The translations under genes were made by a program, and so were the position numbers. A stretch of 10,040 nt of DNA, taken from Candidatus Altimarinota bacterium (GTDB lineage Bacteria > Patescibacteriota > Gracilibacteria > UBA4473). The notes beneath the pieces are model-generated. The model had not been told where the DNA came from, did no database searches, and worked only from the letters and a program-made list of their open reading frames with translations. The DNA lies in NCBI GenBank assembly GCA_020630245.1, contig JAHDBZ010000035.1, positions 1 through 10,040 on the forward strand, given 5' to 3'. Below, piece after piece: positions 1 through 6,406 of this stretch. The first letter of the stretch is position 1, and every line of letters begins with the position of its first letter.

Positions 1-2
1 AC

Positions 3-101
3 GATCCGGGTATCGACATGGGAAAAATCCGAGTTGCCAAGGATATGTCGGGAGAGGGGATCAATCCAGAATGGGTAGAGACGATGGTTTTGTTTGAGTA
101 A
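3..101 (+). CDS. C-terminal fragment of an unidentified protein (partial, runs off the left edge)
   Basis: An open frame enters from the left edge and ends at a TAA at 99-101, giving 32 residues that finish NPEWVETMVLFE. The other two forward frames look less protein-like: one is rich in Arg, Gly and Cys and the other stops early. The gene would be convergent with the TrmB regulator that ends at 181, and the gap between them holds a REP-type hairpin. Too little is visible to assign a family or function. That it is coding is a moderate inference from amino-acid composition and from its fit to the convergent layout. Confidence 0.5.
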   Translation, partial: DPGIDMGKIRVAKDMSGEGINPEWVETMVLFE

Positions 102-127
102 GTGAGACTTGAGGAGCTTTGCGAGTC

Positions 128-161
128 ATAAGTCGAACTTATCCTGAGCTTGTCGAAGGAT
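128..161 (-). repeat. REP-type palindromic repeat, copy 1 (two overlapping hairpins)
   Basis: Read on the minus strand, ATCCT and AGGAT arms (157-161 and 141-145) enclose the 10-base loop TCGACAAGCTC-like segment beginning TCG and ending CTC. It is followed directly by a second perfect stem, ATAAGT-TCG-ACTTAT (128-142), which shares two bases with the first. The same core (ATCCTTCG...CTCAGGATAAGTTCGAC) recurs on the plus strand at 9772-9898. The copy lies in the gap between two convergent genes. Similar CCTTCG/CTCAGG palindromes are common REP-like elements in many bacterial and metagenomic genomes. No associated transposase is in this window. Confidence 0.75.
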
Positions 162-180
162 CTCTAAAGTATGAAGTTTT

Positions 181-918
181 TTAGCAGTGATCCCAGATAA
201 ATTGGAACCACGTTCGATAACTGTCGGCTAGTTCTCGGTTTTGCATGACGAAGATGCTGCTCTCGCCGCTAAAGTTCCCAATATCAACGCTGCGAAACGT
301 CACAACATAGTCCCCAAAGACATCCATTACGCCGGCGGTAGCGTATTTTTCTGGCAGGAATTTGTGTGGACCGACTTTCTTGTACTCTTGAGCTGAGACA
401 GCATCTTTTACGCGTGGATCGAAGAGGGTGTAGGTTTTCTTATTGGCTTTTTTAATCGTCTGGTTGAACTGAGTTAGGAGATGCTCCGTGCCCGGAGTGT
501 TCCAGTTGAATTTTGCCCCTAAAAAATAAGTATCGTCCGCCGTACGTATCAGGTCCCGTACGTAGTTTTTATACCCTTCCAGTCCGCGGTAGATGTAGGC
601 GGCTTCGGTGACTTCTTCCTGAGTTCTGAAGTATTCGAGGCCTGGGAGGATTTTTTTGAAAGCTTTCTCGCGTTCCTTGAGTAACTCTAGGCACTTCTGC
701 GGTTCAACCGCTTGGTAGAGCGTTTCTCGTTTCTGAAATATCTGAAAGACCAAACCTTTTTCGATGAGGCGAGTTAGGGTGTCGTAGACGTTGCGGCGAT
801 GGATGCCAGATTTATTGGCGACTTCCGTCACGTTGCTTTCGCCGAGGCGTAGCAGCGCTTCGTAGATTTTGGCCTCATTGGGAGAGAGACCGATAAGTTC
901 GAGCTCTTTTTGATACAT
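181..918 (-). CDS. TrmB-family winged-helix transcriptional regulator
   Basis: This is a 245-residue protein with a TrmB-type winged helix at about residues 4-72. It has the classical opening LIGLSPNEAKIYEALL, a recognition-helix region SGIHRRNVYDTLTRLIEKGLV, and a wing ending YQAVEP. A short helical linker (about 73-100, Lys/Glu-rich) leads to a C-terminal domain at about 105-245 resembling the effector/dimerisation part of TrmB-like regulators. Family members are usually sugar- or metabolite-responsive repressors or activators. The ligand cannot be read here. The gene is divergent from the HTH-ATPase at 1003 with 84 bases between them. The start at 918 abuts an imperfect palindrome containing an extended -10, so the mRNA is probably nearly leaderless and may be autoregulated. 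The stop is TAA. No damage was seen. Family assignment is strong and the regulated process is unknown. Confidence 0.88.
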   Translation of the reverse strand: MYQKELELIGLSPNEAKIYEALLRLGESNVTEVANKSGIHRRNVYDTLTRLIEKGLVFQIFQKRETLYQAVEPQKCLELLKEREKAFKKILPGLEYFRTQEEVTEAAYIYRGLEGYKNYVRDLIRTADDTYFLGAKFNWNTPGTEHLLTQFNQTIKKANKKTYTLFDPRVKDAVSAQEYKKVGPHKFLPEKYATAGVMDVFGDYVVTFRSVDIGNFSGESSIFVMQNRELADSYRTWFQFIWDHC

Positions 919-942
919 CTATGGGGTAGTATACCACCATAG
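919..942. promoter_or_regulatory. Imperfect palindrome, candidate operator for the TrmB-family regulator
   Basis: Outer arms CTATGG and CCATAG pair perfectly over six bases. Inner arms GGTA and TACC pair over four around a TAC centre, with one unpaired base between the two stems. The element touches the regulator's start codon and contains its probable -10. A repressor bound here would block its own gene and could also affect the divergent ATPase gene. The symmetry is seen directly. The operator role is inferred. Confidence 0.5.
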
Positions 943-956
943 AGTGTATTTGGCCA
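928..956 (-). promoter_or_regulatory. Probable extended -10 promoter of the TrmB-family regulator
   Basis: On the minus strand TGGCCA (951-956, four of six matches to TTGACA) is followed after 17 bases by TATACT (928-933, five of six matches to TATAAT). TATACT is preceded by TGG, which fits the TGn extended -10. Transcription would begin near 921, only two or three bases before the ATG at 918, giving an essentially leaderless mRNA. The -10 lies inside the palindrome at 919-942. Confidence 0.6.
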
Positions 957-1002
957 CTCAATTATTTGTTTTATGTTGATTGTGTTTTGTTAATAAAGAG
1001 CG

Positions 1003-2073
1003 ATGGAAAGAAGTTATACTTTTGAAGGTCCAAGATCTTCCTATGATGTAAACCAGCGGAGAGCTGTAAGATTTATGATGGAGTATCTTGAGTTAAAACA
1101 CTCTTATGTTGCTTCAAGGTTAAACATGGCGGCTAGTGCTTTTTCAGACTGCTTTAGGGACCAAGGAAAACGAAATCTTTCTTGGACTCAAATTATAGAT
1201 TTAGAGTCATTATTAGCAGAGGAAATTCGAGAAAGAGGCCGTCCGAAAAATCCAGATATTGCAGATTTGTTTGCGATTGCAGAGCAATTGGTTTTTGGGA
1301 ACAGTCTTGGGTCTGTTACTTTACCAGGGGATGTTATGAGATTCCCTTCGAACAACTACATGCAGAGGAAAAAAATTATGAAAGATTTGGTGTCTTTTTT
1401 TCGTTATAATTGCGCTATTGCTCTGTGTGGAAATCCAAAAACTGGAAAGACCTCTATGCTGAATCAGCTAAGATCTAGATTTCCCCACAAGAATTATGTT
1501 TGTTTTGATGCTCGGGGGTGTGAAAATTTAGAGGAGCTCATTAGTCATTTAAAGTCACTACGTAACATTCAGAAAGATGAAGTTCTCTTGCTTGATAATA
1601 TGCCCCAAAAAAAACGAAACAGTTTGCAAAAAAGGATTCCACTATCGGAAGCTAAGATAGTCAGAGAGTTGAATCGTGATGTTTATAAGACGATTGTATA
1701 TACTATTAAGCCTCGAGAAGAAAAAGAATTAGAAGAATTATGGGACGTGAATGGTCCGATACTGCACTTGGGACAAGTTTCTGATAGAGATCTAAATTTT
1801 CTCTACGCTCAATATAGCAAAATAGACGTTGAATCTGATTGGAGTGAATACAAAAATAGCTTAGGACTAGATCAGCCCATCTATTTGCATCATTTAACGT
1901 TTGATTTGGCTTTTTATCAGCATAATTATGAATTCACAGTGCGAGAGCTTTCTCAGATAGCAGATCAAGTTTCGCGGGCGTTAGAAAGCAAAGGCAATCT
2001 TTTGACAGGAACAGAACAACATAAACGTACTTTTTCTCGTTTTTTCCAAGATGTATATCAGGATACAGTATAA
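1003..2073 (+). CDS. HTH-containing P-loop ATPase of unknown function
   Basis: This is a 356-residue protein with no recognised specific family. Residues about 15-75 look like a helix-turn-helix region (KHSYVASRLNMAASAFSDCF, then a second helical segment). A P-loop NTPase domain follows: Walker A is GNPKTGKTS at 143-151 and Walker B is EVLLLDN at 193-199, with Asp198 but Asn199 where many AAA proteins carry Glu. A sensor-1-like strand TIVYTIKPRE lies at about 230-239. A GLDQPIYLHHL stretch near 288-298 resembles the G-x-P element of STAND/archaeal-type AAA ATPases. The domain order suggests a nucleotide-dependent DNA-binding switch. It is divergent from the TrmB regulator, is visibly more AT-rich than murA and the minus-strand operon, and has no Shine-Dalgarno. 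Acquisition by transfer and a defence or mobile-element role are possible but unproven. Confidence 0.75.
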   Translation: MERSYTFEGPRSSYDVNQRRAVRFMMEYLELKHSYVASRLNMAASAFSDCFRDQGKRNLSWTQIIDLESLLAEEIRERGRPKNPDIADLFAIAEQLVFGNSLGSVTLPGDVMRFPSNNYMQRKKIMKDLVSFFRYNCAIALCGNPKTGKTSMLNQLRSRFPHKNYVCFDARGCENLEELISHLKSLRNIQKDEVLLLDNMPQKKRNSLQKRIPLSEAKIVRELNRDVYKTIVYTIKPREEKELEELWDVNGPILHLGQVSDRDLNFLYAQYSKIDVESDWSEYKNSLGLDQPIYLHHLTFDLAFYQHNYEFTVRELSQIADQVSRALESKGNLLTGTEQHKRTFSRFFQDVYQDTV

Positions 2074-2148
2074 TTGTATAGATTTAATAGTGGCCCTTGA
2101 AAAAAGAGATTTCTAATCCCTCAAACTATGATTTCGGAGGGCGCAAAC

Positions 2149-2174
2149 CCCCTGAATCCCCCTTGTGAAGGGGA
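2149..2174. repeat. GC-rich intergenic hairpin element in the leader of the DUF2721 gene
   Basis: A CCCCCTGAATCCCCCTTG run is followed by a perfect stem CCCCTT (2159-2164), loop GTG, AAGGGG (2168-2173). The pattern of C-runs ending in a CCCCTT/AAGGGG hairpin looks like a dispersed intergenic repeat, but only one copy is present here. An open frame from 2128 reads through it (NPLNPPCEGE), which is why that longer start is not used for the downstream gene. Confidence 0.5.
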
Positions 2175-2199
2175 ACTGTTATGGCTAGAATTTATCACA

Positions 2200-2637
2200 A
2201 TGACTCTCGATATTAGTACTCCCGCTCTCGTTTTTCCGGCAACGACGCTTTTGGTTCTCGCTTATACGCATCGTTTCACGCATCTATCGCATATGATTCG
2301 TAAATTTGTCGAAGAAAAAAAGACGCATGATAGTGCTGTCTTGGACGCGCAGCTGCGAAACTTTCACAAACGAGTTCATTTGGTGCAAAAGACGGAGGCT
2401 TTTGGAGTTATGGGGTTGATCATGAGTGTGATCAGTAGTCTGGCTTTATTCGTAGGACTGGAAGACTGGGGGATGGTGACTTTTGTAATGGCCTTGGGGT
2501 TGGTGCTTCTATCGCTCATATTTGCCCTCTGGGAGATCCTGCTTTCGACCGAAGCTCTGCATATATTGTTGGCCAGTAAAGCCCCAAAAAATCACCGCGT
2601 GACGCGAGTGATTGATCGTTTTCGGCACAAAAACTAG
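2200..2637 (+). CDS. DUF2721-family integral membrane protein
   Basis: The 145-residue product fits the small DUF2721 membrane family in length and layout. It has an N-terminal hydrophobic segment (residues 8-24), a cationic helical cytoplasmic loop (25-64, HRFTHLSHMIRKFVEEKK), then two further membrane segments at about 66-87 and 91-114. The biochemical role of the family is unknown. The frame is open back to 2128, but those 24 residues derive from a GC-rich hairpin element and do not look like protein, while MTLDISTPALVFPAT from the ATG at 2200 matches the usual N-terminus. There is no Shine-Dalgarno before either start. The stop is TAG. It is followed after 46 bases by the SLH-protein gene in the same direction. 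Family call is moderate to good. Function is not assignable. Confidence 0.75.
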   Translation: MTLDISTPALVFPATTLLVLAYTHRFTHLSHMIRKFVEEKKTHDSAVLDAQLRNFHKRVHLVQKTEAFGVMGLIMSVISSLALFVGLEDWGMVTFVMALGLVLLSLIFALWEILLSTEALHILLASKAPKNHRVTRVIDRFRHKN

Positions 2638-2659
2638 TTTGGAGACGTATTGATCGGTG

Positions 2660-2665
2660 TATACT
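2660..2665 (+). promoter_or_regulatory. Possible -10 element for the SLH-protein gene
   Basis: TATACT matches TATAAT in five of six positions and lies 18 bases before the chosen ATG at 2684. The same hexamer serves as the probable -10 of the TrmB regulator. The -35 region (around 2638-2643, TTTGGA) is weak. If used, it separates this gene from the DUF2721 gene. Confidence 0.35.
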
Positions 2666-2683
2666 GAAAAAAACAAAACCAAC

Positions 2684-3946
2684 ATGATATATAAATTCCT
2701 GCTTTACGGTGTGGCTGCGATGGGACTTTTTAGCGTGGGCCTCGCGGCCTTTAGTGATGTGTCTAGTAATCATCCGCACGCGGATGCGATTAACTTTGTA
2801 CAGAGTGAATCAATCGTGAGTGGTTATGGCGATGGAACTTTTCGCCCAGACGCTAGTATCAACCGGGTTGAGCTTTTGAAAATATTGGTGGAGGCGCAGC
2901 CTTCTCCTAACGACAACTGTGGCGTATCGACGGATTACACCGATACAGATACGGATCAGTGGTATCAGAAGTATTTAGAAGCGGCTGCCTGTCGTGGTAT
3001 TGCTAATGGATATCCGGACCTTAGTTTTCGTCCTGGTAATCCAGTTCTGGCCGCAGAGGCTTTCAAGATGATCACCAAAACCTTCGGCTATGCTCGTCTG
3101 CCAGCAGAAGGAGAATGGTTTAAGCCCTATTTAGCCACCTTGACCAGTCGTGAAGCAGTTCCACTGACCATTAAGGCGCCTGGCGATCCGCTGACCCGAT
3201 CACAGATGGCGGAGATGATCTACCGGTTAGAAGCCCCTGCCCCGCGTGTGCGATCTGCTCATACTTTTGATAGTTTTCTTGGGGCGGAGCCATTGCCAAT
3301 TCCAAAAATCCATCCACTGATTACAACGAAAGTTCAAGATGGATATAGAATGCTAAAATCAAAACGAGTTACAGCGGTGCCAAACTATCAAGCACAGGAA
3401 ACCGTGCCTACTACTATTGGTATGATTTTGGATGGGACCTTGTTAACGCCAGATAAAGACTACAAAATCCCCACTAGCTTGGTAGAGCAACTTGCTTTCG
3501 AGAACCAGCAAGATCAATTGTTAGTTGGGTATGCAGCGGATGGACACAAGATATTTTATTCTCAGGCCGGGATTTATCGAGCCAGTGACCTGGATAATTG
3601 TAGTGGTCGATTTGTGAGCGGAGAATATCGTTATTTCTTGACCGATGGCCCTCCCTACCAGCCGCGTTGTCTCCACGGATTGGCCGATAGTAGTTTTGAT
3701 CAGGGGGGCGGTGGAGAGCTAGGGGCGCCACGGCAGCCTGACTATGAAGATCCAGAAGAGGAAACATCAGAACCCAAAGATGAACGTCCTATGCCACAGG
3801 AAACCTGTGAGCAGATGTCAGCCATATTCGATGCAGAAAGTTATAACTGTGCCGTGAAAGACTCGCCGCTTAATGAAATCTTATGTATTAATGGGGGTGG
3901 AAAGTTTGATGCTGGTTTGTGTCAGTTTAGGCCGCCAGGTGAGTAA
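2684..3946 (+). CDS. Secreted S-layer-homology (SLH) domain protein with cysteine-repeat tail
   Basis: From the ATG at 2684 the protein has 420 residues. A signal peptide opens it (MIYKFLLYGVAAMGLFSVGLA, likely cleaved near residue 21-22). Two clear SLH modules follow: about 23-71 (FSDVSS...GYGDGTFRPDASINRVEL) and about 85-136 (YTDTDTDQW...GYPDLSFRPGNP). A third, degenerate one lies at about 143-183 (W-x-x-PY...DPLTRSQMAEMIYRL). SLH modules bind secondary cell-wall polymers or peptidoglycan, so this is a surface-anchored protein. A unique middle region (190-345) has no recognised fold. An acidic Pro/Glu linker (about 352-372) leads to two cysteine mini-repeats, C-x6-FD-x5-C (375-389) and C-x6-FD-x3-C (401-413), likely disulfide loops. 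The frame extends to a GTG at 2657, but the signal peptide favours 2684. Its ligand or enzymatic role is unknown. Confidence 0.85.
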   Translation: MIYKFLLYGVAAMGLFSVGLAAFSDVSSNHPHADAINFVQSESIVSGYGDGTFRPDASINRVELLKILVEAQPSPNDNCGVSTDYTDTDTDQWYQKYLEAAACRGIANGYPDLSFRPGNPVLAAEAFKMITKTFGYARLPAEGEWFKPYLATLTSREAVPLTIKAPGDPLTRSQMAEMIYRLEAPAPRVRSAHTFDSFLGAEPLPIPKIHPLITTKVQDGYRMLKSKRVTAVPNYQAQETVPTTIGMILDGTLLTPDKDYKIPTSLVEQLAFENQQDQLLVGYAADGHKIFYSQAGIYRASDLDNCSGRFVSGEYRYFLTDGPPYQPRCLHGLADSSFDQGGGGELGAPRQPDYEDPEEETSEPKDERPMPQETCEQMSAIFDAESYNCAVKDSPLNEILCINGGGKFDAGLCQFRPPGE

Positions 3947-3960
3947 AAGGTTAGAGGTTC

Positions 3961-3995
3961 GAAGTAAGAAGTTCCTACTTCAGCCTTCTCACTTC
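3961..3995. repeat. Inverted pair of GAAGTAAGAAG-type repeats in a convergent gap
   Basis: GAAGTAAGAAG (3961-3971) is matched by CTTCTCACTTC (3985-3995), complementary in 10 of 11 positions. The one mismatch becomes a G-U pair in minus-strand RNA. The hairpin lies between the convergent ends of the SLH gene and the amidohydrolase gene and could serve as a terminator for either, although no U-tract follows. The same 11-base unit recurs at 4959-4969, on the other side of the amidohydrolase gene. Confidence 0.5.
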
Positions 3996-3999
3996 ATAC

Positions 4000-4926
4000 T
4001 TAATCCACTACTTCACACATCTCCTGGACGGTTTCCATAAGACTATTCTTCACAGAGCGAAGTTTCCATGGGATTGTGCGTTGGGTAACCTCATCGAGAT
4101 AGAGGGCTCGGTTGAATTCTAGTTGGATAGCGTAGACGGGCTTGGGGCCGAGGATTTTTTTGAGTTTTCGATTGCTGCTTGGATTGCCGAAATAACGGAT
4201 GACGTTTCCACCTTTGAAGACGGTATTGATCTCGATTTCTTTTTCCTCGATGCCAAGCTTATCAGCCAATTTTTCACGGAAGTCTTCGAGGAACCACATC
4301 GGGGCAGTGCCCGAGATATTGTCGTCGATGACCTCGTCGGGAGCATTGGAGATTACGACGGCGGGGATGTTTTTCTTCTTACGGGTTTTGTCTTCGCGCC
4401 AGTTGCGCCCCAGTAGGCGATTTCCAGTATCATGAACATCGATGAGAATCATCGGTTTGCCTTCGTTGAGAGTATGTTTGCTGAGTTTGTCGAAGGTCGT
4501 GAAAACGTCGCGATAAAAAGGTTCGTAGGATCGGAGTAATAATTTTTTAAGCCAAAATGCCCGCAGCCATGATTTGGTCAAGCGATCAGAAAAACTACTA
4601 CGAAAGATCTGAACACCACCAAAGTCTTCGAGGCGGATGATGTCCGGGTCGTTGCGTTTACGGTTTGGGTCGCCGATGATGCGGCCATAACGAGCGATTA
4701 CTTTGTGGTTTTCTGGAACGCTCTCGAGCAGATGTTTGGTTCCGTAATCTGAAAAATTCATCAGTAATCTTGGGCCGGTCTGGTAGTGGCTACGCAGGTG
4801 CGGAAAGATCGAGATCGGGACGCGCCAGCTGCCGTGAGGCGCGGTCATGATGACGTTTGATGGAAAGGCTTTGCCGCCACGAATAAAGCCTTTTACTTCT
4901 CGCCACAGGTTGCGTTTGAGCTTCAT
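4000..4926 (-). CDS. N-formylglutamate amidohydrolase-like protein (FGase superfamily)
   Basis: This 308-residue protein carries the signature blocks of the N-formylglutamate amidohydrolase family, a zinc-dependent carboxypeptidase-like fold. They are TAPHGSWRVP (28-37, His31), FSDYGTKHLL (58-67, Asp60), ARYGRIIGDPNR (78-89), ILIDVHDTG (160-168, the D-x-H pair Asp163/His165), FKGGNVIRYFGNP (237-249) and the catalytic-type IQLEFNRALYLDE (267-279, Glu270). Characterised relatives hydrolyse N-formyl- or other N-acylated amino acids, some in histidine degradation, but no histidine-pathway gene is nearby, so the substrate is open. No signal peptide is seen, which suggests the cytoplasm. It is last in a minus-strand run, 73 bases after the DUF1295 gene, with repeats in that gap. 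The stop is TAA and there is no Shine-Dalgarno. Superfamily call is firm and the precise reaction is not. Confidence 0.8.
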   Translation of the reverse strand: MKLKRNLWREVKGFIRGGKAFPSNVIMTAPHGSWRVPISIFPHLRSHYQTGPRLLMNFSDYGTKHLLESVPENHKVIARYGRIIGDPNRKRNDPDIIRLEDFGGVQIFRSSFSDRLTKSWLRAFWLKKLLLRSYEPFYRDVFTTFDKLSKHTLNEGKPMILIDVHDTGNRLLGRNWREDKTRKKKNIPAVVISNAPDEVIDDNISGTAPMWFLEDFREKLADKLGIEEKEIEINTVFKGGNVIRYFGNPSSNRKLKKILGPKPVYAIQLEFNRALYLDEVTQRTIPWKLRSVKNSLMETVQEMCEVVD

Positions 4927-4943
4927 CGCAATGATTCTAAGTC

Positions 4944-4969
4944 AGAAGTAAGAAATGAGAAGTAAGAAG
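4944..4969. repeat. Tandem pair of AGAAGTAAGAA repeats
   Basis: AGAAGTAAGAA occurs at 4944-4954 and again at 4958-4968, a 14-base period. The second copy extends to GAAGTAAGAAG (4959-4969), identical to 3961-3971. The pair fills much of the 73-base gap between the DUF1295 and amidohydrolase genes. Its origin and function are unknown. Confidence 0.55.
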
Positions 4970-4999
4970 TATGGATTCTTGCGTTATCTCTGTGACGGC

Positions 5000-5776
5000 T
5001 TACTTTTTGTGTGGCCAAGGAAAGAAAGCATTGGTGCTTTTTTTATAGGCTTCCCAGTCTGGACGAGCTTGCGCATTCAGACGAGCTTCGGCCATTGGGA
5101 TGCCAGAGACTTTCAGGATGAGGTACGTGATAGCGACAGGGCTGACCAGTGCGGGGATGCCCCAGATGAGACCGGTGCCACTCAGAGCAAGGATCCAGAT
5201 GCCCCACCACATAACTACTTCTCCGAAGTAATTTGGGTGACGAGTCATGCCCCAGAGACCTTTGGTCATTATTTTTCCAGAATTAGCAGGATCTTTTTTG
5301 AAATTTGCGAGCTGTTTGTCCGCGGTGTGCTCGAAGTAGAATCCCAGTCCCCAGACTAACAGTCCAAGGATTAAAAGATTGAAACTGCCCACTCCACGAT
5401 CCGCTGAAAGCATCAGAGCGCTAAAGCCAATCAGGATCATAAGGCCGCCTTGTAACAACCAGATGTTGAGGTACGAGTTGAGCATTGGGTTCTTCCAATT
5501 TTTGCTCAGCTCTACGTAGCGTGGATCTTCGGGTTTGTCTTTGTTGCGGTTCCAGATGTGCCAACTCAGACGCGCCGCCCAAGCAGTAGTTAGCAGGGTG
5601 ATTAGGACGAGCGGGACCGACTGAAATCCATTCCAGAGCAAGGCCACCCAAGACACCAGAGCAATTCCTGGTCCCCAGAAAATATCGACTAAGTCCTGGC
5701 GTTTTTTCATTTGAGAGAGGGCCCAGCCAGTACTTTGAAGAATCCAAACGAGGATGATTGCAGCAACGATAGACAT
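5000..5776 (-). CDS. DUF1295-family membrane protein (steroid 5-alpha-reductase/methyltransferase-like fold)
   Basis: The 258-residue, strongly hydrophobic protein has about seven membrane segments (for example 1-20, 36-72, 106-124, 132-148 and 186-224). It carries the DUF1295 hallmark GLWGMTRHPNYFGE at 173-186 (Arg179, His180, Pro181, Asn182, Tyr183), plus DLVDIFWGPG at 28-37 and EHTADKQLANFKKDP near 149-163. The RHPNY region is shared with NADPH-binding steroid reductases and isoprenylcysteine methyltransferases. DUF1295 itself is little characterised and is thought to act on membrane lipids or isoprenoid-like substrates, which is an inference here. The gene begins 22 bases after the DUF2177 gene, indicating cotranscription. 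The same pair is often found together in lipid-modification clusters of other bacteria. The C-terminus FFPWPHKK is typical. The start is preceded by AAATTC rather than a ribosome site. Confidence 0.88.
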   Translation of the reverse strand: MSIVAAIILVWILQSTGWALSQMKKRQDLVDIFWGPGIALVSWVALLWNGFQSVPLVLITLLTTAWAARLSWHIWNRNKDKPEDPRYVELSKNWKNPMLNSYLNIWLLQGGLMILIGFSALMLSADRGVGSFNLLILGLLVWGLGFYFEHTADKQLANFKKDPANSGKIMTKGLWGMTRHPNYFGEVVMWWGIWILALSGTGLIWGIPALVSPVAITYLILKVSGIPMAEARLNAQARPDWEAYKKSTNAFFPWPHKK

Positions 5777-5798
5777 GAATTTTAGTTTTTAATTTGTC

Positions 5799-6200
5799 CT
5801 AGAATACCTTTTGTCCGATAAAAAATCCAATCGTCGCTACGCTCGCACAAAGAAACGTTCCCCAGGCGATATCGACGAGTACGACGGTGAGCGGCCAGTC
5901 GCGTAGTGTGGCTAGATTTGTCAGGTCGTAGGTGGCGTAGGTGAAGAACCCAAACAACGCGCCCCACAAGAGCGCTGTCTGCCAGCGACCGTTTTGTAGC
6001 GCGGGTAGTACGGCAAAGATAATAATTCCGATGATGAACATCAGGTAAAACACCACGGCTGCCGGGATATTGAAAGACTTAGCGAGTAAATGTCCGATCT
6101 GATCCTGGTAAAATTTCTGCGCTAGGGTTCCGAGCCACAGAAAATCAATGAGAAAGAAGACGGGAATGAGGCTGAGATAGAGAAGTATGTATTTGAGCAT
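5799..6200 (-). CDS. DUF2177-family membrane protein
   Basis: The 133-residue protein shows the conserved blocks of DUF2177: FFLIDFLWLG at 15-24, AQKFYQDQIGHLLA at 27-40, a central FYLMFIIGIIIFAVLPAL, and TYATYDLTNLATLRDWP at 87-103 followed by VDIAWGTFLC. Four membrane segments are predicted by eye at about 3-22, 45-66, 74-92 and 104-128. The length equals that usual for the family. Its molecular function is not established. In other bacteria it is commonly linked with DUF1295 and fatty-acid-modifying methyltransferases, so a role in envelope lipid chemistry is plausible. It is the first gene of the minus-strand operon, directly under a promoter that puts transcription start at about the ATG. 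The stop is TAG. The family call is strong. Confidence 0.88.
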   Translation of the reverse strand: MLKYILLYLSLIPVFFLIDFLWLGTLAQKFYQDQIGHLLAKSFNIPAAVVFYLMFIIGIIIFAVLPALQNGRWQTALLWGALFGFFTYATYDLTNLATLRDWPLTVVLVDIAWGTFLCASVATIGFFIGQKVF

Positions 6201-6206
6201 GTGATT

Positions 6207-6235
6207 ATTTTATAGGGTGTCTCATTTTTCGCCAA
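6207..6235 (-). promoter_or_regulatory. Probable promoter of the DUF2177-DUF1295 operon (leaderless)
   Basis: On the minus strand TTGGCG (6230-6235, four of six matches to TTGACA) and TAAAAT (6207-6212, five of six matches to TATAAT) are separated by 17 bases. Only six bases lie between the -10 and the ATG at 6200, so transcription should begin at or next to the start codon. An overlapping TATAAA with a 15-base spacer is an alternative -10. Confidence 0.55.
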
Positions 6236-6365
6236 GGAAGAGTAAAATATTTTTTTTAACCACAAAAAATTTGACTCAAGAGTAAAATTAGGGATGATGG
6301 TTTTTGAGATACTGCTTCGAAAAGCTCGCAGCGAATAAAAGCTAAAATCGCATGTCTTCGCAGCA

Positions 6366-6376
6366 TTCAACTTGAA
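6366..6376. promoter_or_regulatory. Palindrome TTCAA-C-TTGAA upstream of the HTH-MurA gene
   Basis: A perfect 11-base palindrome sits 30 bases before the HTH-MurA start. It is bracketed by GCAT and ATGC at slightly unequal distances. XRE-type regulators bind short palindromes of this size, and the next gene encodes one, so it is a candidate self-binding site. The rest of the 206-base gap is AT-rich with no further gene recognised. Confidence 0.25.
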
Positions 6377-6406
6377 CGCTATGCAGTACATTAATTCTCA
6401 AATACT

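Noticed and set aside
2128..2199. N-terminal extension of the DUF2721 protein
   Set aside because: The 24 extra residues come from a hairpin-forming GC-rich element and do not match the family's usual N-terminus.
2657..2683. GTG start giving nine more residues to the SLH protein
   Set aside because: It would bury the signal peptide behind a polar, Lys-rich segment and overlaps a TATACT -10-like element. The ATG at 2684 gives a normal signal peptide.
3947..3999. Classical rho-independent terminator
   Set aside because: A hairpin is present, but no U-tract follows on either strand.
4955..5359. 134-residue plus-strand open frame opposite the DUF1295 gene
   Set aside because: It lies antisense to a clear membrane-protein gene and its sequence has no domain-like pattern.
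6122..6391. 89-residue minus-strand open frame upstream of DUF2177
   Set aside because: It overlaps the DUF2177 start and its promoter in another frame, is AT-driven low-complexity sequence and resembles no protein.
6201..6406. Riboswitch, tRNA or small RNA in the gap before murA
   Set aside because: Only a short palindrome and weak stems are visible, with no cloverleaf or known leader motif.
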